From Opitutus sp. (GTDB lineage Bacteria > Verrucomicrobiota > Verrucomicrobiae > Opitutales > Opitutaceae): 29,805 bases of DNA. Under the pieces are notes generated by a model that was not told the origin of the DNA, did no database searches, and was given only the letters and a program-made list of their open reading frames with translations. The stretch covers positions 1-29,805 of the forward strand of contig SIBR01000043.1 of the NCBI GenBank assembly GCA_009695065.1, read 5' to 3'. Shown piece by piece: positions 16,779 through 24,641 of the stretch. The position numbers and the translations under genes were made by a program. How positions within the stretch are numbered: position 1 is the first letter of the stretch; each line of letters begins with the position of its first letter.

Positions 16779-17534
16779 TCAGGCGACGCCGAGCTCTTTT
16801 TTGACCCAGTCGTAGCCCTTGGCCTCGAGTTCGAGAGCGAGCGATTTGTCGCCGCTCTTCACGATGTGTCCGTCCCACATGACGTGGACGTAGTCGGGCA
16901 CGATGTAGTTCAGCAGGCGTTGATAATGCGTGATCATCAACACGCCGAGGTTCGGGCCGCGCAGGGTGTTGACGCCGTCGGCCACGATGCGGAGCGCGTC
17001 GATGTCGAGGCCGGAGTCGGTCTCGTCCATGAGGGCGAATTTGGGCTCTAGCATGGCCATCTGGAGGATCTCGCAGCGCTTCTTCTCGCCGCCGGAGAAG
17101 CCCTCGTTCACCGAGCGCGAGGTGAATTTCCGGTCGATCTTCAGCATGTCCATCTTTGCATAGAGCCTCTTGTAGTAGGCGCTGGCGTCGAGTTCTTCGC
17201 CCTCGGCCAGGCGGGCCTGCTGGGCGGCGCGAAGGAAGTTGGCGATCGAAACGCCGGGGATCTCGCTCGGGTACTGAAACGCGAGGAAGATGCCGGCGCG
17301 CGCGCGTTCGTCGGCCTGCCGGGCCAGAATGGATTCGCCGTCGAGCAGCACGTCGCCGCCGGTGATGGTGTAATCCGGATGGCCGGCGATTGCCTTGGAC
17401 AGCGTCGACTTGCCGGTGCCGTTCGGCCCCATGATGGCGTGGACTTCGCCGCTCTTGATGAGCAGCGAGAGGCCTTTGACGATTTCCTTTTCGCCGATGG
17501 CGACGGAGAGATTTTTGATTTCGAGCGAGGACAT
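16779..17534 (-). CDS. sufC: Fe-S cluster assembly ATPase SufC
   Basis: A 251-residue ABC-type ATPase without membrane partners, which drives conformational change in SufBC2D. Walker [10 protein letters not shown] is at 36-44, the signature FSGGEKKR at 146-153, Walker B FALMDE at 166-171, the D-loop SGLD at 174-177 and the switch His at 203. The FQYPSEIPG phrase at about 86-94 is typical of SufC. It starts 41 bp after the Fur-family regulator's stop and is the first structural gene of the operon. Confidence 0.97.
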   Translation of the reverse strand: MSSLEIKNLSVAIGEKEIVKGLSLLIKSGEVHAIMGPNGTGKSTLSKAIAGHPDYTITGGDVLLDGESILARQADERARAGIFLAFQYPSEIPGVSIANFLRAAQQARLAEGEELDASAYYKRLYAKMDMLKIDRKFTSRSVNEGFSGGEKKRCEILQMAMLEPKFALMDETDSGLDIDALRIVADGVNTLRGPNLGVLMITHYQRLLNYIVPDYVHVMWDGHIVKSGDKSLALELEAKGYDWVKKELGVA

Positions 17535-17575
17535 GGTCTGGAAAAGTAGCGAGTAGAGCGGGGCGCGAAACCAGG

Positions 17576-18004
17576 TCAGTGGGCGGCCCCGGTGGCCTTG
17601 CCGCGGAAGATGATTTCGACCGACTTGGCGTCGTAGCCCTGTGGCAGGACGGAGTTCACCTTTTCGAGGAGCTCGGCGGGCAGGTCGATATCGTGCGTCT
17701 TGCCAGTCTGCTCATCACGGAAATGGGCGTGCGGGCGGAGGTTGGGGCAATAACGCGTCGGACCCCGCTCGAAGTTGACCGACCGGACCAGATCGCACTG
17801 CACGAGGGTCTCCAAACAGTTGTAAACGGTCGCGAGCGAGATGGTGGGGAGCTCGGATTTCACCCGCGCAAAGACTTCGTCTGCCGTGGGATGGTCGCGC
17901 TTTTCGAGCAGGATGTTGTAAACAACTTCACGCTGCGGGGTGGAGCGGAGGCCGCTGTCGGCCAAGCGCCGGGAAAGGGTGTCGGAGTTTAAAGTTGTGG
18001 ACAT
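17576..18004 (-). CDS. Fur-family transcriptional regulator of the suf operon
   Basis: A 142-residue Fur-family protein. The winged helix is at about residues 15-85, with [22 protein letters not shown] and the recognition helix [13 protein letters not shown] (55-67). The metal-sensing region has PHAHF (91-95) and THDIDLP. The paired CxxC motifs of the structural zinc site in classical Fur and PerR are absent: the only cysteines are C63, C70 and C86. This makes assignment to Fur, PerR or Irr uncertain. Its place directly ahead of sufC suggests it controls the suf genes together with itself; suf operons are commonly regulated by iron or peroxide through Fur, SufR, IscR or OxyR in other bacteria. 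Confidence 0.9.
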   Translation of the reverse strand: MSTTLNSDTLSRRLADSGLRSTPQREVVYNILLEKRDHPTADEVFARVKSELPTISLATVYNCLETLVQCDLVRSVNFERGPTRYCPNLRPHAHFRDEQTGKTHDIDLPAELLEKVNSVLPQGYDAKSVEIIFRGKATGAAH

Positions 18005-18030
18005 GCGTTTTGAGGGATGCTCAGCAAATT

Positions 18031-18070
18031 GGAATGGTTCTAAGGCGCAACTAATAATTAGAACTATTCC
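18031..18070. promoter_or_regulatory. candidate operator upstream of the Fur-family gene
   Basis: GGAATGGTTCTAA (18031-18043) and TTAGAACTATTCC (18058-18070) are inverted repeats matching at 12 of 13 bases. Between them an 11-bp palindrome, CTAATAATTAG, lies at 18051-18061. The AT-rich island stands out in GC-rich surroundings, 27-66 bases upstream of the regulator's ATG, where a self-regulating operator would be. No convincing -35/-10 pair could be fixed. Confidence 0.6.
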
Positions 18071-18171
18071 AAATAGCCTCTCGGGCGATAAGGCCCACGC
18101 CGACAGCGCAATCAGTTGGCTCGGGGCACGAACTCCTTTTTTCCGATGCGAACCGCGCTATTGCGTTGCTC

Positions 18172-18188
18172 CGGGCTCAACGAGCCCG
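18172..18188 (-). terminator. hairpin after trxB
   Basis: CGGGCTC (18172-18178) pairs exactly with GAGCCCG (18182-18188) around a three-base loop, 16 bases past the trxB stop. The T-run is missing. It probably separates trxB from the regulator-suf transcript. Confidence 0.45.
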
Positions 18189-18204
18189 CTCGCGGGTTGG
18201 CGCG

Positions 18205-19152
18205 TCAGCCTTCGTGTTCGGCAAGCCAGCGCTCGGCTTCGATGGCGGCCGCGCAGCCCATGCCGGCGGCGGTGATCGCCTGGCGGTAGACGTGGTCCGA
18301 GCAGTCGCCCGCGACGTAGACGCCGGGCACGTTGGTCTGCACCTGCGAGCCGGTGGCGGGCTTGAAGTAACCGCCCTCGTCGACGTCGAGCGGCGGGGCA
18401 AACGGGCCGGTGTTGGGCACATGGCCGATGGCGACGAAAATCCCCTTCACGGGCAGCACGGACTCGGCGCCGGTTTTAACGTGCTTCACCTTCAGGCCGC
18501 TGACGGCGCCCTCCTTCACGCCGAGCACCTCGACGGGCACGGTGTCCCAGACCATTTGGATCTTTTCGTGCCGGGTGGCGCGATCGGCCATGATCTTCGA
18601 GGCCCGGAGTGTATCGCGGCGGTGGACGAGGTAAACCTTGCTGGCGAAGCGGGTGAGAAACAGGGCTTCTTCCGCGGCGCTGTCACCGCCGCCAAGGACG
18701 GCGACCTCCATCTTGCGGTAAAACGCGCCGTCGCAGGTCGCGCACGTGGTCACGCCCTTGCCACCGTAAAGTTCTTTTTCGCCGGGGATGCCGGTCATGC
18801 GCGGCGAGGCGCCGGAGGCGATGATGACGGCTTTCGCTAGAATCACGCGGTCGCCGCAGAAAAGTTTGCGGGGCATCGACGTGAAGTTGACGCGGTCGAC
18901 GAGCGCCTGCTCAAAGCGCGTGCCGAAGCGCGTGGCCTGCTCGCGCATGTTCTGGGTCAGGTGGAAGCCGTCGACGCCATGCGGGAAGCCGGGGAAGTTT
19001 TCCACCTCGCTGGTCGTGGTGAGTTGGCCACCGGGCAGCGGACCTTCGAGCACCAACGGGTTCAGATTGGCGCGGCCCGTGTAGATCGCGGCGGTGAGGC
19101 CGGCGCAGCCAGTGCCGATGATGACGACGTTTTCGACGGTGGGGGTGGACAT
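18205..19152 (-). CDS. trxB: thioredoxin-disulfide reductase
   Basis: A 315-residue flavoprotein that reduces thioredoxin with NADPH. The FAD-binding motif [10 protein letters not shown] is at 13-22 (Cys where Pro is usual in GSGPAG), [16 protein letters not shown] at 40-55 and the redox centre CATC at 137-140. The NADPH-binding [10 protein letters not shown] starts at 154 and the C-terminal FAD motif is GVYVAGDC. The ATG at 19152 fits the family; the longer in-frame start would add 43 residues and run into the upstream gene. It precedes the Fur-suf operon on the same strand; both serve redox upkeep, but separate promoters are likely. Confidence 0.96.
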   Translation of the reverse strand: MSTPTVENVVIIGTGCAGLTAAIYTGRANLNPLVLEGPLPGGQLTTTSEVENFPGFPHGVDGFHLTQNMREQATRFGTRFEQALVDRVNFTSMPRKLFCGDRVILAKAVIIASGASPRMTGIPGEKELYGGKGVTTCATCDGAFYRKMEVAVLGGGDSAAEEALFLTRFASKVYLVHRRDTLRASKIMADRATRHEKIQMVWDTVPVEVLGVKEGAVSGLKVKHVKTGAESVLPVKGIFVAIGHVPNTGPFAPPLDVDEGGYFKPATGSQVQTNVPGVYVAGDCSDHVYRQAITAAGMGCAAAIEAERWLAEHEG

Positions 19153-19169
19153 GAGGAGCGTGGACAAAA

Positions 19170-19193
19170 CACAGAGCCGCGGAGTTTGCGGAG
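19170..19193. repeat. CACAGAG/GCGGAG word repeat upstream of trxB
   Basis: CACAGAG (19170-19176), CGCGGAG (19178-19184) and TGCGGAG (19187-19193) follow at 8-9 base spacing in the short spacer before trxB. The first word is the same as in the cluster at 10203. Confidence 0.45.
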
Positions 19194-19264
19194 TGCAACT
19201 CCGGAGATATAACCGGATCGAAAGGAACCGGTCGGTCGCGGCGGGGATGAACGGGGGCCGTCCG

Positions 19265-20614
19265 TCACTCGCGGCGGACAAGCTGGCGGGTGTCCCACAG
19301 CATCACCTTTTTTCCGTTTTCGGTGACGAATCGAATCCAGTTGCCGGAATTGCCCACACCGGTGTGAACCCGAAACGTGTGCCGGCTGAGGGGCAGCAGG
19401 CGGCCGACACCCGCCAACTCGAGCATCAACTCCGGTCCCGGTGGCCGGCGGACGGTGAAGACCTTGCCCGCCGGATCCACATAATCGCCCGTGAGCGCAT
19501 CGAGCCGGCGGGTGTCGGCTTGCGCGGCGAGAATCCGGAGTAGCGGGGCAATCAAGTCGCGCGTCCAAGGGCCGTTGGTGGACAAGACCAGGCCGACGCC
19601 GACGTCCGGGCGAACGACGATGCGCGAATAAAAATAATTCCACGCCCCGATGTGATACCAGTAGGGCAGGTTTTCGCGCCACGTGTAATGCCAGCCGAGA
19701 CCGATGGCGGTGGCTTCGCCCGCGGGCACGGCGGCGGTGAAGAGCAGATCCTTCACCGCGTCCGGAATGGGAGCGGCGGGGCCTTCCGCCAGATGGGCCT
19801 GCGCGAACCGCCCGATGTCCTCGACCGTGGCAACCAGGCTGGACGCCGGGGTCTGGGCGTCGAAGAGCGGAGATGCGGGCCGCGGCACGAGTTTTCCTTC
19901 CTGCATCCAATAGGATGTCGCGAGGTCGGGATGGGGTGGCAGCGTGGTGAGGCCGCTGGCGTCGAGGTGCAGCGGACGCAGGACGCGGTCGCGCAACAGA
20001 TCGGCATACGTTCGGCCGGTCGCGCGTTCCATCGCCGCGCCCACCAGCGAGAATCCGGTGTTCGAATACTGGTGCTGCAATCCTGGCTGCGCCGTCAGGC
20101 CGGCCGCGCGCGTCCATGCGAGCAATTGTTCGAGCGAGTAGGAGTGATTGGACTGGCCCCAGCCGTTGGTGAAGCCGGAGGTGTGGCTGGCGAGGCGGCG
20201 CAGCGTGAGCGGCGGTGCGCCCGGCTCCGGGAAGCGGGGTTGAAATTCCGGGAGGTAGCGGGTGAGTGGCGCGTCGAGATCGATCCGGCCCTCATGCGCC
20301 AGCTGCGCGAGCATCAGCGTCGTGTAGACCTTGGTGATCGACGCCATCTGCCAGCGCGTCGCGGTGGTAGCCGGGCGCTTTTGCGCGACGTCGGCCAGGC
20401 CGAACGCGCCACTCCAGAGGAACCCCGAGGCGTCGACTGCCGCCACCGCGATGCCCGGCGCCTTTGTGGTCGGGTCGGCGAGCCACTGCCTGACCGCCTC
20501 AGCGACCTCGGGCGGTGGCGCGGGAATGGCCGCGCCCACGGCGGGCCGTAGCAGGACGACGACGAGCAGCAACAGACAGGCACATGACGTTCGGATCGGT
20601 AACGGAGTTTTCAT
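19265..20614 (-). CDS. beta-lactamase-fold serine hydrolase, secreted
   Basis: A 449-residue protein of the class C beta-lactamase/esterase (AmpC/EstB-like) superfamily with a hydrophobic signal sequence (residues 9-28). The active-site SxxK is S92-I-T-K95 and the YxN motif is Y183-S-N185. A HIG in the YWYHIGAWN phrase stands where KTG/HTG occurs, with Ile in place of the middle Thr. A C-terminal lipocalin-like strand region (from about 370) is often fused in these proteins. The substrate may be an ester, a peptide or cell-wall material; resistance to beta-lactams should not be inferred. It lies between uvrD and trxB on the same strand. Confidence 0.88.
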   Translation of the reverse strand: MKTPLPIRTSCACLLLLVVVLLRPAVGAAIPAPPPEVAEAVRQWLADPTTKAPGIAVAAVDASGFLWSGAFGLADVAQKRPATTATRWQMASITKVYTTLMLAQLAHEGRIDLDAPLTRYLPEFQPRFPEPGAPPLTLRRLASHTSGFTNGWGQSNHSYSLEQLLAWTRAAGLTAQPGLQHQYSNTGFSLVGAAMERATGRTYADLLRDRVLRPLHLDASGLTTLPPHPDLATSYWMQEGKLVPRPASPLFDAQTPASSLVATVEDIGRFAQAHLAEGPAAPIPDAVKDLLFTAAVPAGEATAIGLGWHYTWRENLPYWYHIGAWNYFYSRIVVRPDVGVGLVLSTNGPWTRDLIAPLLRILAAQADTRRLDALTGDYVDPAGKVFTVRRPPGPELMLELAGVGRLLPLSRHTFRVHTGVGNSGNWIRFVTENGKKVMLWDTRQLVRRE

Positions 20615-20689
20615 GGGGTGGGGCCACGGCGGGCTTTTAGGGAAGGGCCAAAGGAACTACTGGGGCAGCTCGTCCGGTCGCCCAATGCT

Positions 20690-20738
20690 AAAAAACGCAG
20701 CCGGGCCCGAGTTAGTCGCGGTGTTTGCTCCCCGGCTG
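20690..20738 (-). terminator. intrinsic terminator of the UvrD-type helicase gene
   Basis: Read on the minus strand, CAGCCGGG (20738-20731) pairs with CCCGGCTG (20705-20698) over a 25-base loop. It is followed by CG and a run of six T (20695-20690), starting 18 bases after the helicase stop. It is the best terminator in the window. Confidence 0.7.
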
Positions 20739-20755
20739 AGGCACGACGGCGATGC

Positions 20756-22759
20756 TCACCACCTGTAACTCCGCTTGATCTTCAGCGGCTGGTAGAGGTC
20801 GGGGGAGAGTTCCTGCAAAAAGCGGCTCGGGCTTTGCAGCATCGCGGGTCCGCCCTTGGTGTTCACCTTCGGGAAGCAGAGGTAGAGTTCGTCCCGGGCG
20901 CGGGTGACGGCGACGTAGAACAGTCGGCGTTCCTCCTCGACGTCGCCGGCCTCGATGGCGCGGCGCAGCGGGAAACTGCCGTCGGCGAGGCCGATCAGAA
21001 ACACGGCGGCGAATTCGAGGCCCTTGGCCTGGTGCACCGTCGTGAGGCGGAGCGCATCGGCGTTGGGGTCGGCGGAGCGGTCGCTCGTCTCGCTGTTCAG
21101 TAGCATCACCTCGACGAGGAGTTGATGCATGTCGTCGTAGCGGCTCGCGAAACCGATCATCGATTTCAGGTCGTCGAGGCGCGAGACGTAGTTGGCGAAC
21201 GCGCCCTTCAGGTAGTCCCCATACCAGCCGTCGATCGCGATCTCGACGGCGTTGTGCGGCTTCAGCGTGCGCATCACGTCGGCGACCTGCTTGAGGGAGG
21301 CGGTGAATTTGGGCCATTCCTCCTTCGCATCCTTCGGCACCTTCGACTTCACGTCGTCGGTGTCGAGCGCGTCGATGAAGTCCAGCTGCAGCAGCTTGGC
21401 GTGCTCCAGGGCGGCGGCGTGGAGTTTTTGCGCGTTCTTGTCGCCGACCTTCGGGAGCAGCACGGCGATGCGGTTCCACGCCGCGATGTCGGACGGGTTG
21501 TACACGAAGCGCAACAGCGCCACGAGGTCGCGGATGTGCGCCTGCTCGAAAAACCGGACGCCGCTCGTGATCTGATAGGGAATCTGGAGCCGCGACAATT
21601 CGAGCTGGATGTCGAGCGCCTGGAAATGCGCGCGGTAGAGGATGGCGATGTCGGAGAGCGAGCAGCCCTCGTCGATCAGCCCGCGGATGCGCTGGACAAT
21701 GAACTGCGCCTGTTCGCGGCCGTCCATCGACTGGACGAAGTACGGCTTCTCGGAATTGGCCCGGTGCGGGCGCAGCTCCTTCTCGAAGGCGCGGCCCTTG
21801 GGCTGGGCGAGCAGCACGCCGTTGGCGAGCGCGAGGATCTGCGGGGTCGAGCGGTAGTTGGTCTCGATCCGATGGATGACCGTGCCCGGGTGGCGGTCGG
21901 GAAACGTGAGGATGTTTTCGACGTTGGCACCGCGCCAGGTGTAGATGCACTGCGCGTCGTCGCCTACGGCCATGACGCGGTGGTGGGAGCCGATCAGGTC
22001 GACGATCTGCGACTGGATCGTGTTGGTGTCCTGGTATTCGTCGACGAGGACGTGCCGGAAGCGGTGGGAAAAATACTCGGCGGTGGCGGGCGATTGCTTG
22101 AGCAGGTCGAGCCAGTGCTCGAGCAGGTCGTCGTAGTCGAGCGTGCTGGCCTCGCGTTTCCGCTCGGCGTATTTCTTCGCGAAGAGCGGCAGGCGGTCGG
22201 CGACGGCGTCGTGTTGCGGAAAGAAGCGACTGACGACCTCGGTGAGCGGCAGCTGGGTGTTGCGCGCCATCGAGAGGATCGAGTGGAGCGGTCCCGGGCG
22301 CGGGTGGGTCTTGTCCTTGAAGAACCCCTTGTCGGCGGCCTCCACCGCGTCGCGCAGGATGCCCTCGGATTCCTCCGCGTCGAGGATGGTGAAGGCCCGG
22401 GGCAGGCCGATGGCATCGCCGTGGGTGCGCAGGGCGCGGTGGCCGATGCTGTGAAAGGTGCCGCCCCAGAAGCGGCCGGGCTCGACGCCGGTGAGCTCGT
22501 GCACGCGGTGGAGCATTTCCTTCGCGGCCTTGTTGGTGAACGTGAGCAGGAGGATCTCGCCGGGCCGCACCCCTTGCGAAAGGAGATACGCCACGCGGTA
22601 GGTGAGCGTGCGGGTCTTGCCCGAGCCGGCGCCGGCGAGGACCAGCAGCGGGCCGGGTTCGGCGGTCACGGCATGAAACTGCTCGTCGTTCAGCTGCGCA
22701 CGGAAGTCGATCGGCGGGAAACCGTGCGGTGCGGACGAGGAGTCGAGGGCGAAATCCAT
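20756..22759 (-). CDS. UvrD/Rep/PcrA-type ATP-dependent 3'-5' DNA helicase
   Basis: A 667-residue superfamily 1A helicase with all motifs in order: the Q-motif LNDEQFHAV (23-31), Walker A GAGSGKT (43-49), motif Ia TFTNKAAKEM, Walker B VDEYQDTN, motif III GDDAQCIYTWRGA, motif IV TNYRSTPQI, motif V TVHQAKGLEF and motif VI FYVAVTRA. It unwinds DNA in repair or at stalled forks. Family members include UvrD, Rep and PcrA; the 667-residue length, without the long C-terminal tail of UvrD, is nearer Rep/PcrA, so no symbol is given. The ATG at 22759 is chosen; an upstream in-frame start would read through the repeat-bearing spacer. It is divergent from the DUF4139 gene. Confidence 0.94.
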   Translation of the reverse strand: MDFALDSSSAPHGFPPIDFRAQLNDEQFHAVTAEPGPLLVLAGAGSGKTRTLTYRVAYLLSQGVRPGEILLLTFTNKAAKEMLHRVHELTGVEPGRFWGGTFHSIGHRALRTHGDAIGLPRAFTILDAEESEGILRDAVEAADKGFFKDKTHPRPGPLHSILSMARNTQLPLTEVVSRFFPQHDAVADRLPLFAKKYAERKREASTLDYDDLLEHWLDLLKQSPATAEYFSHRFRHVLVDEYQDTNTIQSQIVDLIGSHHRVMAVGDDAQCIYTWRGANVENILTFPDRHPGTVIHRIETNYRSTPQILALANGVLLAQPKGRAFEKELRPHRANSEKPYFVQSMDGREQAQFIVQRIRGLIDEGCSLSDIAILYRAHFQALDIQLELSRLQIPYQITSGVRFFEQAHIRDLVALLRFVYNPSDIAAWNRIAVLLPKVGDKNAQKLHAAALEHAKLLQLDFIDALDTDDVKSKVPKDAKEEWPKFTASLKQVADVMRTLKPHNAVEIAIDGWYGDYLKGAFANYVSRLDDLKSMIGFASRYDDMHQLLVEVMLLNSETSDRSADPNADALRLTTVHQAKGLEFAAVFLIGLADGSFPLRRAIEAGDVEEERRLFYVAVTRARDELYLCFPKVNTKGGPAMLQSPSRFLQELSPDLYQPLKIKRSYRW

Positions 22760-22780
22760 GCGGACGAAGGGAAGATGGCC

Positions 22781-22806
22781 GCAAAGAAGCCCGCAGGGCG
22801 CAAAGA
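22781..22806. repeat. GCAAAGA word repeat upstream of the helicase
   Basis: GCAAAGA at 22781-22787 and GCGCAAAGA at 22798-22806 are separated by CCGCAGG. They sit in the divergent spacer between the helicase and the DUF4139 gene. The cluster is short and weaker than the others. Confidence 0.35.
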
Positions 22807-22949
22807 GAAAGTGCAAATTCGCCGCGTTCGTCGGCGAAAGTGCGCGCGGGATCGCGGAAACTGGGCGGGACGGCGGAAAAATCCCAAGAAACTCCCGGCT
22901 CGTGCGTTGGTCTGGGGCGAAGCATCATTCACCCAGCCATCGACCGATC

Positions 22950-24389
22950 ATGAAAATCATTTCCTCCGTTCTCGCCGGCGCGGCCCTCGCCGCGACCGCG
23001 TTCGCCCAACCCGCCCTGACCATTTACAACCAGAACTTCGCGGTGGTCCGCGAGCGCGTGCCGTTCGATCTCCGGGCCGGCGAAAATGCGGTCACGTTTT
23101 CCGGCGCGACGCTGCAGCTCGAGCCCGACTCGGTCGTGTTGCGCGATCCGGCCGGCCGGGCGCAGTTCCGTGTGCTTGAGCAGAGCTACCGGGCCGACGT
23201 CATGTCGCAGGGACTTTTGCTTTCGCTCAACGAGGGCCGGGAGCTCGACTTCCTCCTGCGCGATCAGAACGCGAAGGAGTACACCGTGCGCGGCAAGGTC
23301 ATCCGCAGCGGCTACGCCGCGGGCGGCCAGGCGGGGACGCCGATCATCGAGGTGGACGGCAAGCTGCGTTTCTCGCTGCCGGGCGAGCCGCTGTTTCCCG
23401 CGCTTGCCGGCGATGGCATTCTGAAGCCGACCCTCACGTGGCAAATCGGCGCGGCGAGTGCGGCGAAGTTCGAGGCCGAACTGGGCTACATCACCGGCGG
23501 CCTGAGCTGGCAGGCGGCCTACAACCTCGTCGCGCCCGAGAAGGGCGACACGCTGGACATTGTCGGTTGGGTGACGGTGAACAATCAGAGCGGAAAGCAG
23601 TTTGACCGTGCGGTCATCAAGCTGATGGCCGGCAACGTGAACAAACTGCAACCCGACCGCGGCGTCATGGACACCCGGGCGCGCGGGGTGATGATGGCGA
23701 TGGCGGCCGAGGCCGCCCCCGTCAGCGAAAAGGCCTTCGACGAATTTCACCTCTACTCGCTCGCTCGCGCGGTCACGCTGCGCGACAAGGAGACGAAGCA
23801 GGTCGAGTTCATGCGGGCGACGGGCGTGAAGGCACCGGTGATCTACGTTTACGACGGCGCCGCCGCGATGGGACGGAGTTTCGGCAACATGATCCGCGAT
23901 CCGGGTTACGGCACGCAGGCGGGCAACAAGAAAGTCTGGGTGATGCGGGAATTCCGGAACAGCGAGGACAACCGCCTCGGCCTGCCCCTGCCGAAGGGCC
24001 GGATGCGTTTTTACCGCCGCGACGAGGCGGATGGCCGGATCGAGTTTACGGGCGAAAACGAACTCGATCACACCGCGAAGAACGAATGGCTCCGGATCTA
24101 CACCGGCGACGCGTTCGACGTCGTCGGTGAGCGCGTGCGCACCGACTTTCAGGGCAACAACCGCCAGGACTTCGCCGAGGAGGCGTTCGAGATCAAATTG
24201 CGCAACCGCAAGGCCGAGCCGGTGACGGTGCGCGTGGTCGAACACCTTTATCGTTGGACGAACTGGACCGTCCTCACGAAGTCGGACGAGTTCACGAAGA
24301 AGGATGCGCAGACGATCGAGTTTTCCGTCACGCTGCCGCCGGATCAGGAGCGCTCGATCACGTATCGCGTGCGCTACGACTGGCGGTGA
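22950..24389 (+). CDS. DUF4139 domain-containing secreted protein
   Basis: A 479-residue protein with a signal peptide (MKIISSVLAGAALAATAFA) and a strand-rich body. The N-terminal part (about 22-110) begins LTIYNQNFAVVRE and continues FSGATLQLEPDSV. The C-terminal part resembles DUF4139: ITGGLSWQAAYNLV, VNNQSGKQFDRAVIKLMAG, then LPLPKGRMRFYRRD and LRNRKAEPVTVRVVEHLYR. Function is unknown; such proteins are predicted to be exported beta-rich proteins. The ATG at 22950 is chosen because it starts the signal peptide; the frame is open upstream to 22758 but without a good start. It is a single-gene unit, with a hairpin 15 bases after its stop. Confidence 0.85.
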   Translation: MKIISSVLAGAALAATAFAQPALTIYNQNFAVVRERVPFDLRAGENAVTFSGATLQLEPDSVVLRDPAGRAQFRVLEQSYRADVMSQGLLLSLNEGRELDFLLRDQNAKEYTVRGKVIRSGYAAGGQAGTPIIEVDGKLRFSLPGEPLFPALAGDGILKPTLTWQIGAASAAKFEAELGYITGGLSWQAAYNLVAPEKGDTLDIVGWVTVNNQSGKQFDRAVIKLMAGNVNKLQPDRGVMDTRARGVMMAMAAEAAPVSEKAFDEFHLYSLARAVTLRDKETKQVEFMRATGVKAPVIYVYDGAAAMGRSFGNMIRDPGYGTQAGNKKVWVMREFRNSEDNRLGLPLPKGRMRFYRRDEADGRIEFTGENELDHTAKNEWLRIYTGDAFDVVGERVRTDFQGNNRQDFAEEAFEIKLRNRKAEPVTVRVVEHLYRWTNWTVLTKSDEFTKKDAQTIEFSVTLPPDQERSITYRVRYDWR

Positions 24390-24404
24390 AGCCGGGGGGC
24401 GGGG

Positions 24405-24428
24405 CGCCTCACGCGATCCCATGAGGCG
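24405..24428 (+). terminator. hairpin after the DUF4139 gene
   Basis: CGCCTCA (24405-24411) and TGAGGCG (24422-24428) pair exactly across a 10-base loop, 15 bases after the TGA. No T-run follows. The rest of the 252-base spacer to 24641 shows no promoter I can fix. Confidence 0.4.
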
Positions 24429-24641
24429 GAACGGGATGCCGCAATTCGCGCTGGGTTTATCCTTTGAATTGCCCGCGTAATGCGACGCGATGTCGGGGTT
24501 GAGGGGCAAACATTGTCTTGTCAGCGTATTCGCGGGGAAGAAAAGATCGGTTAAGCGAAATTCCCCCCTGCATTTCGCGAACGCTGTGCCCCCCCAAAAA
24601 AAACCCCTGATGTCGCGCCTTTCCGGTCCGGCCTACTTTGT

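Noticed and set aside
19265..20614. Antibiotic-resistance beta-lactamase
   Set aside because: SxxK and YSN are shared by many esterases and peptidases of this fold; the HIG third motif and C-terminal extension argue against a dedicated beta-lactamase.
20712..22928. 738-codon minus-strand frame overlapping the helicase
   Set aside because: Same strand but another frame; Arg/Pro-rich with no motif, while the helicase frame has every SF1 motif.
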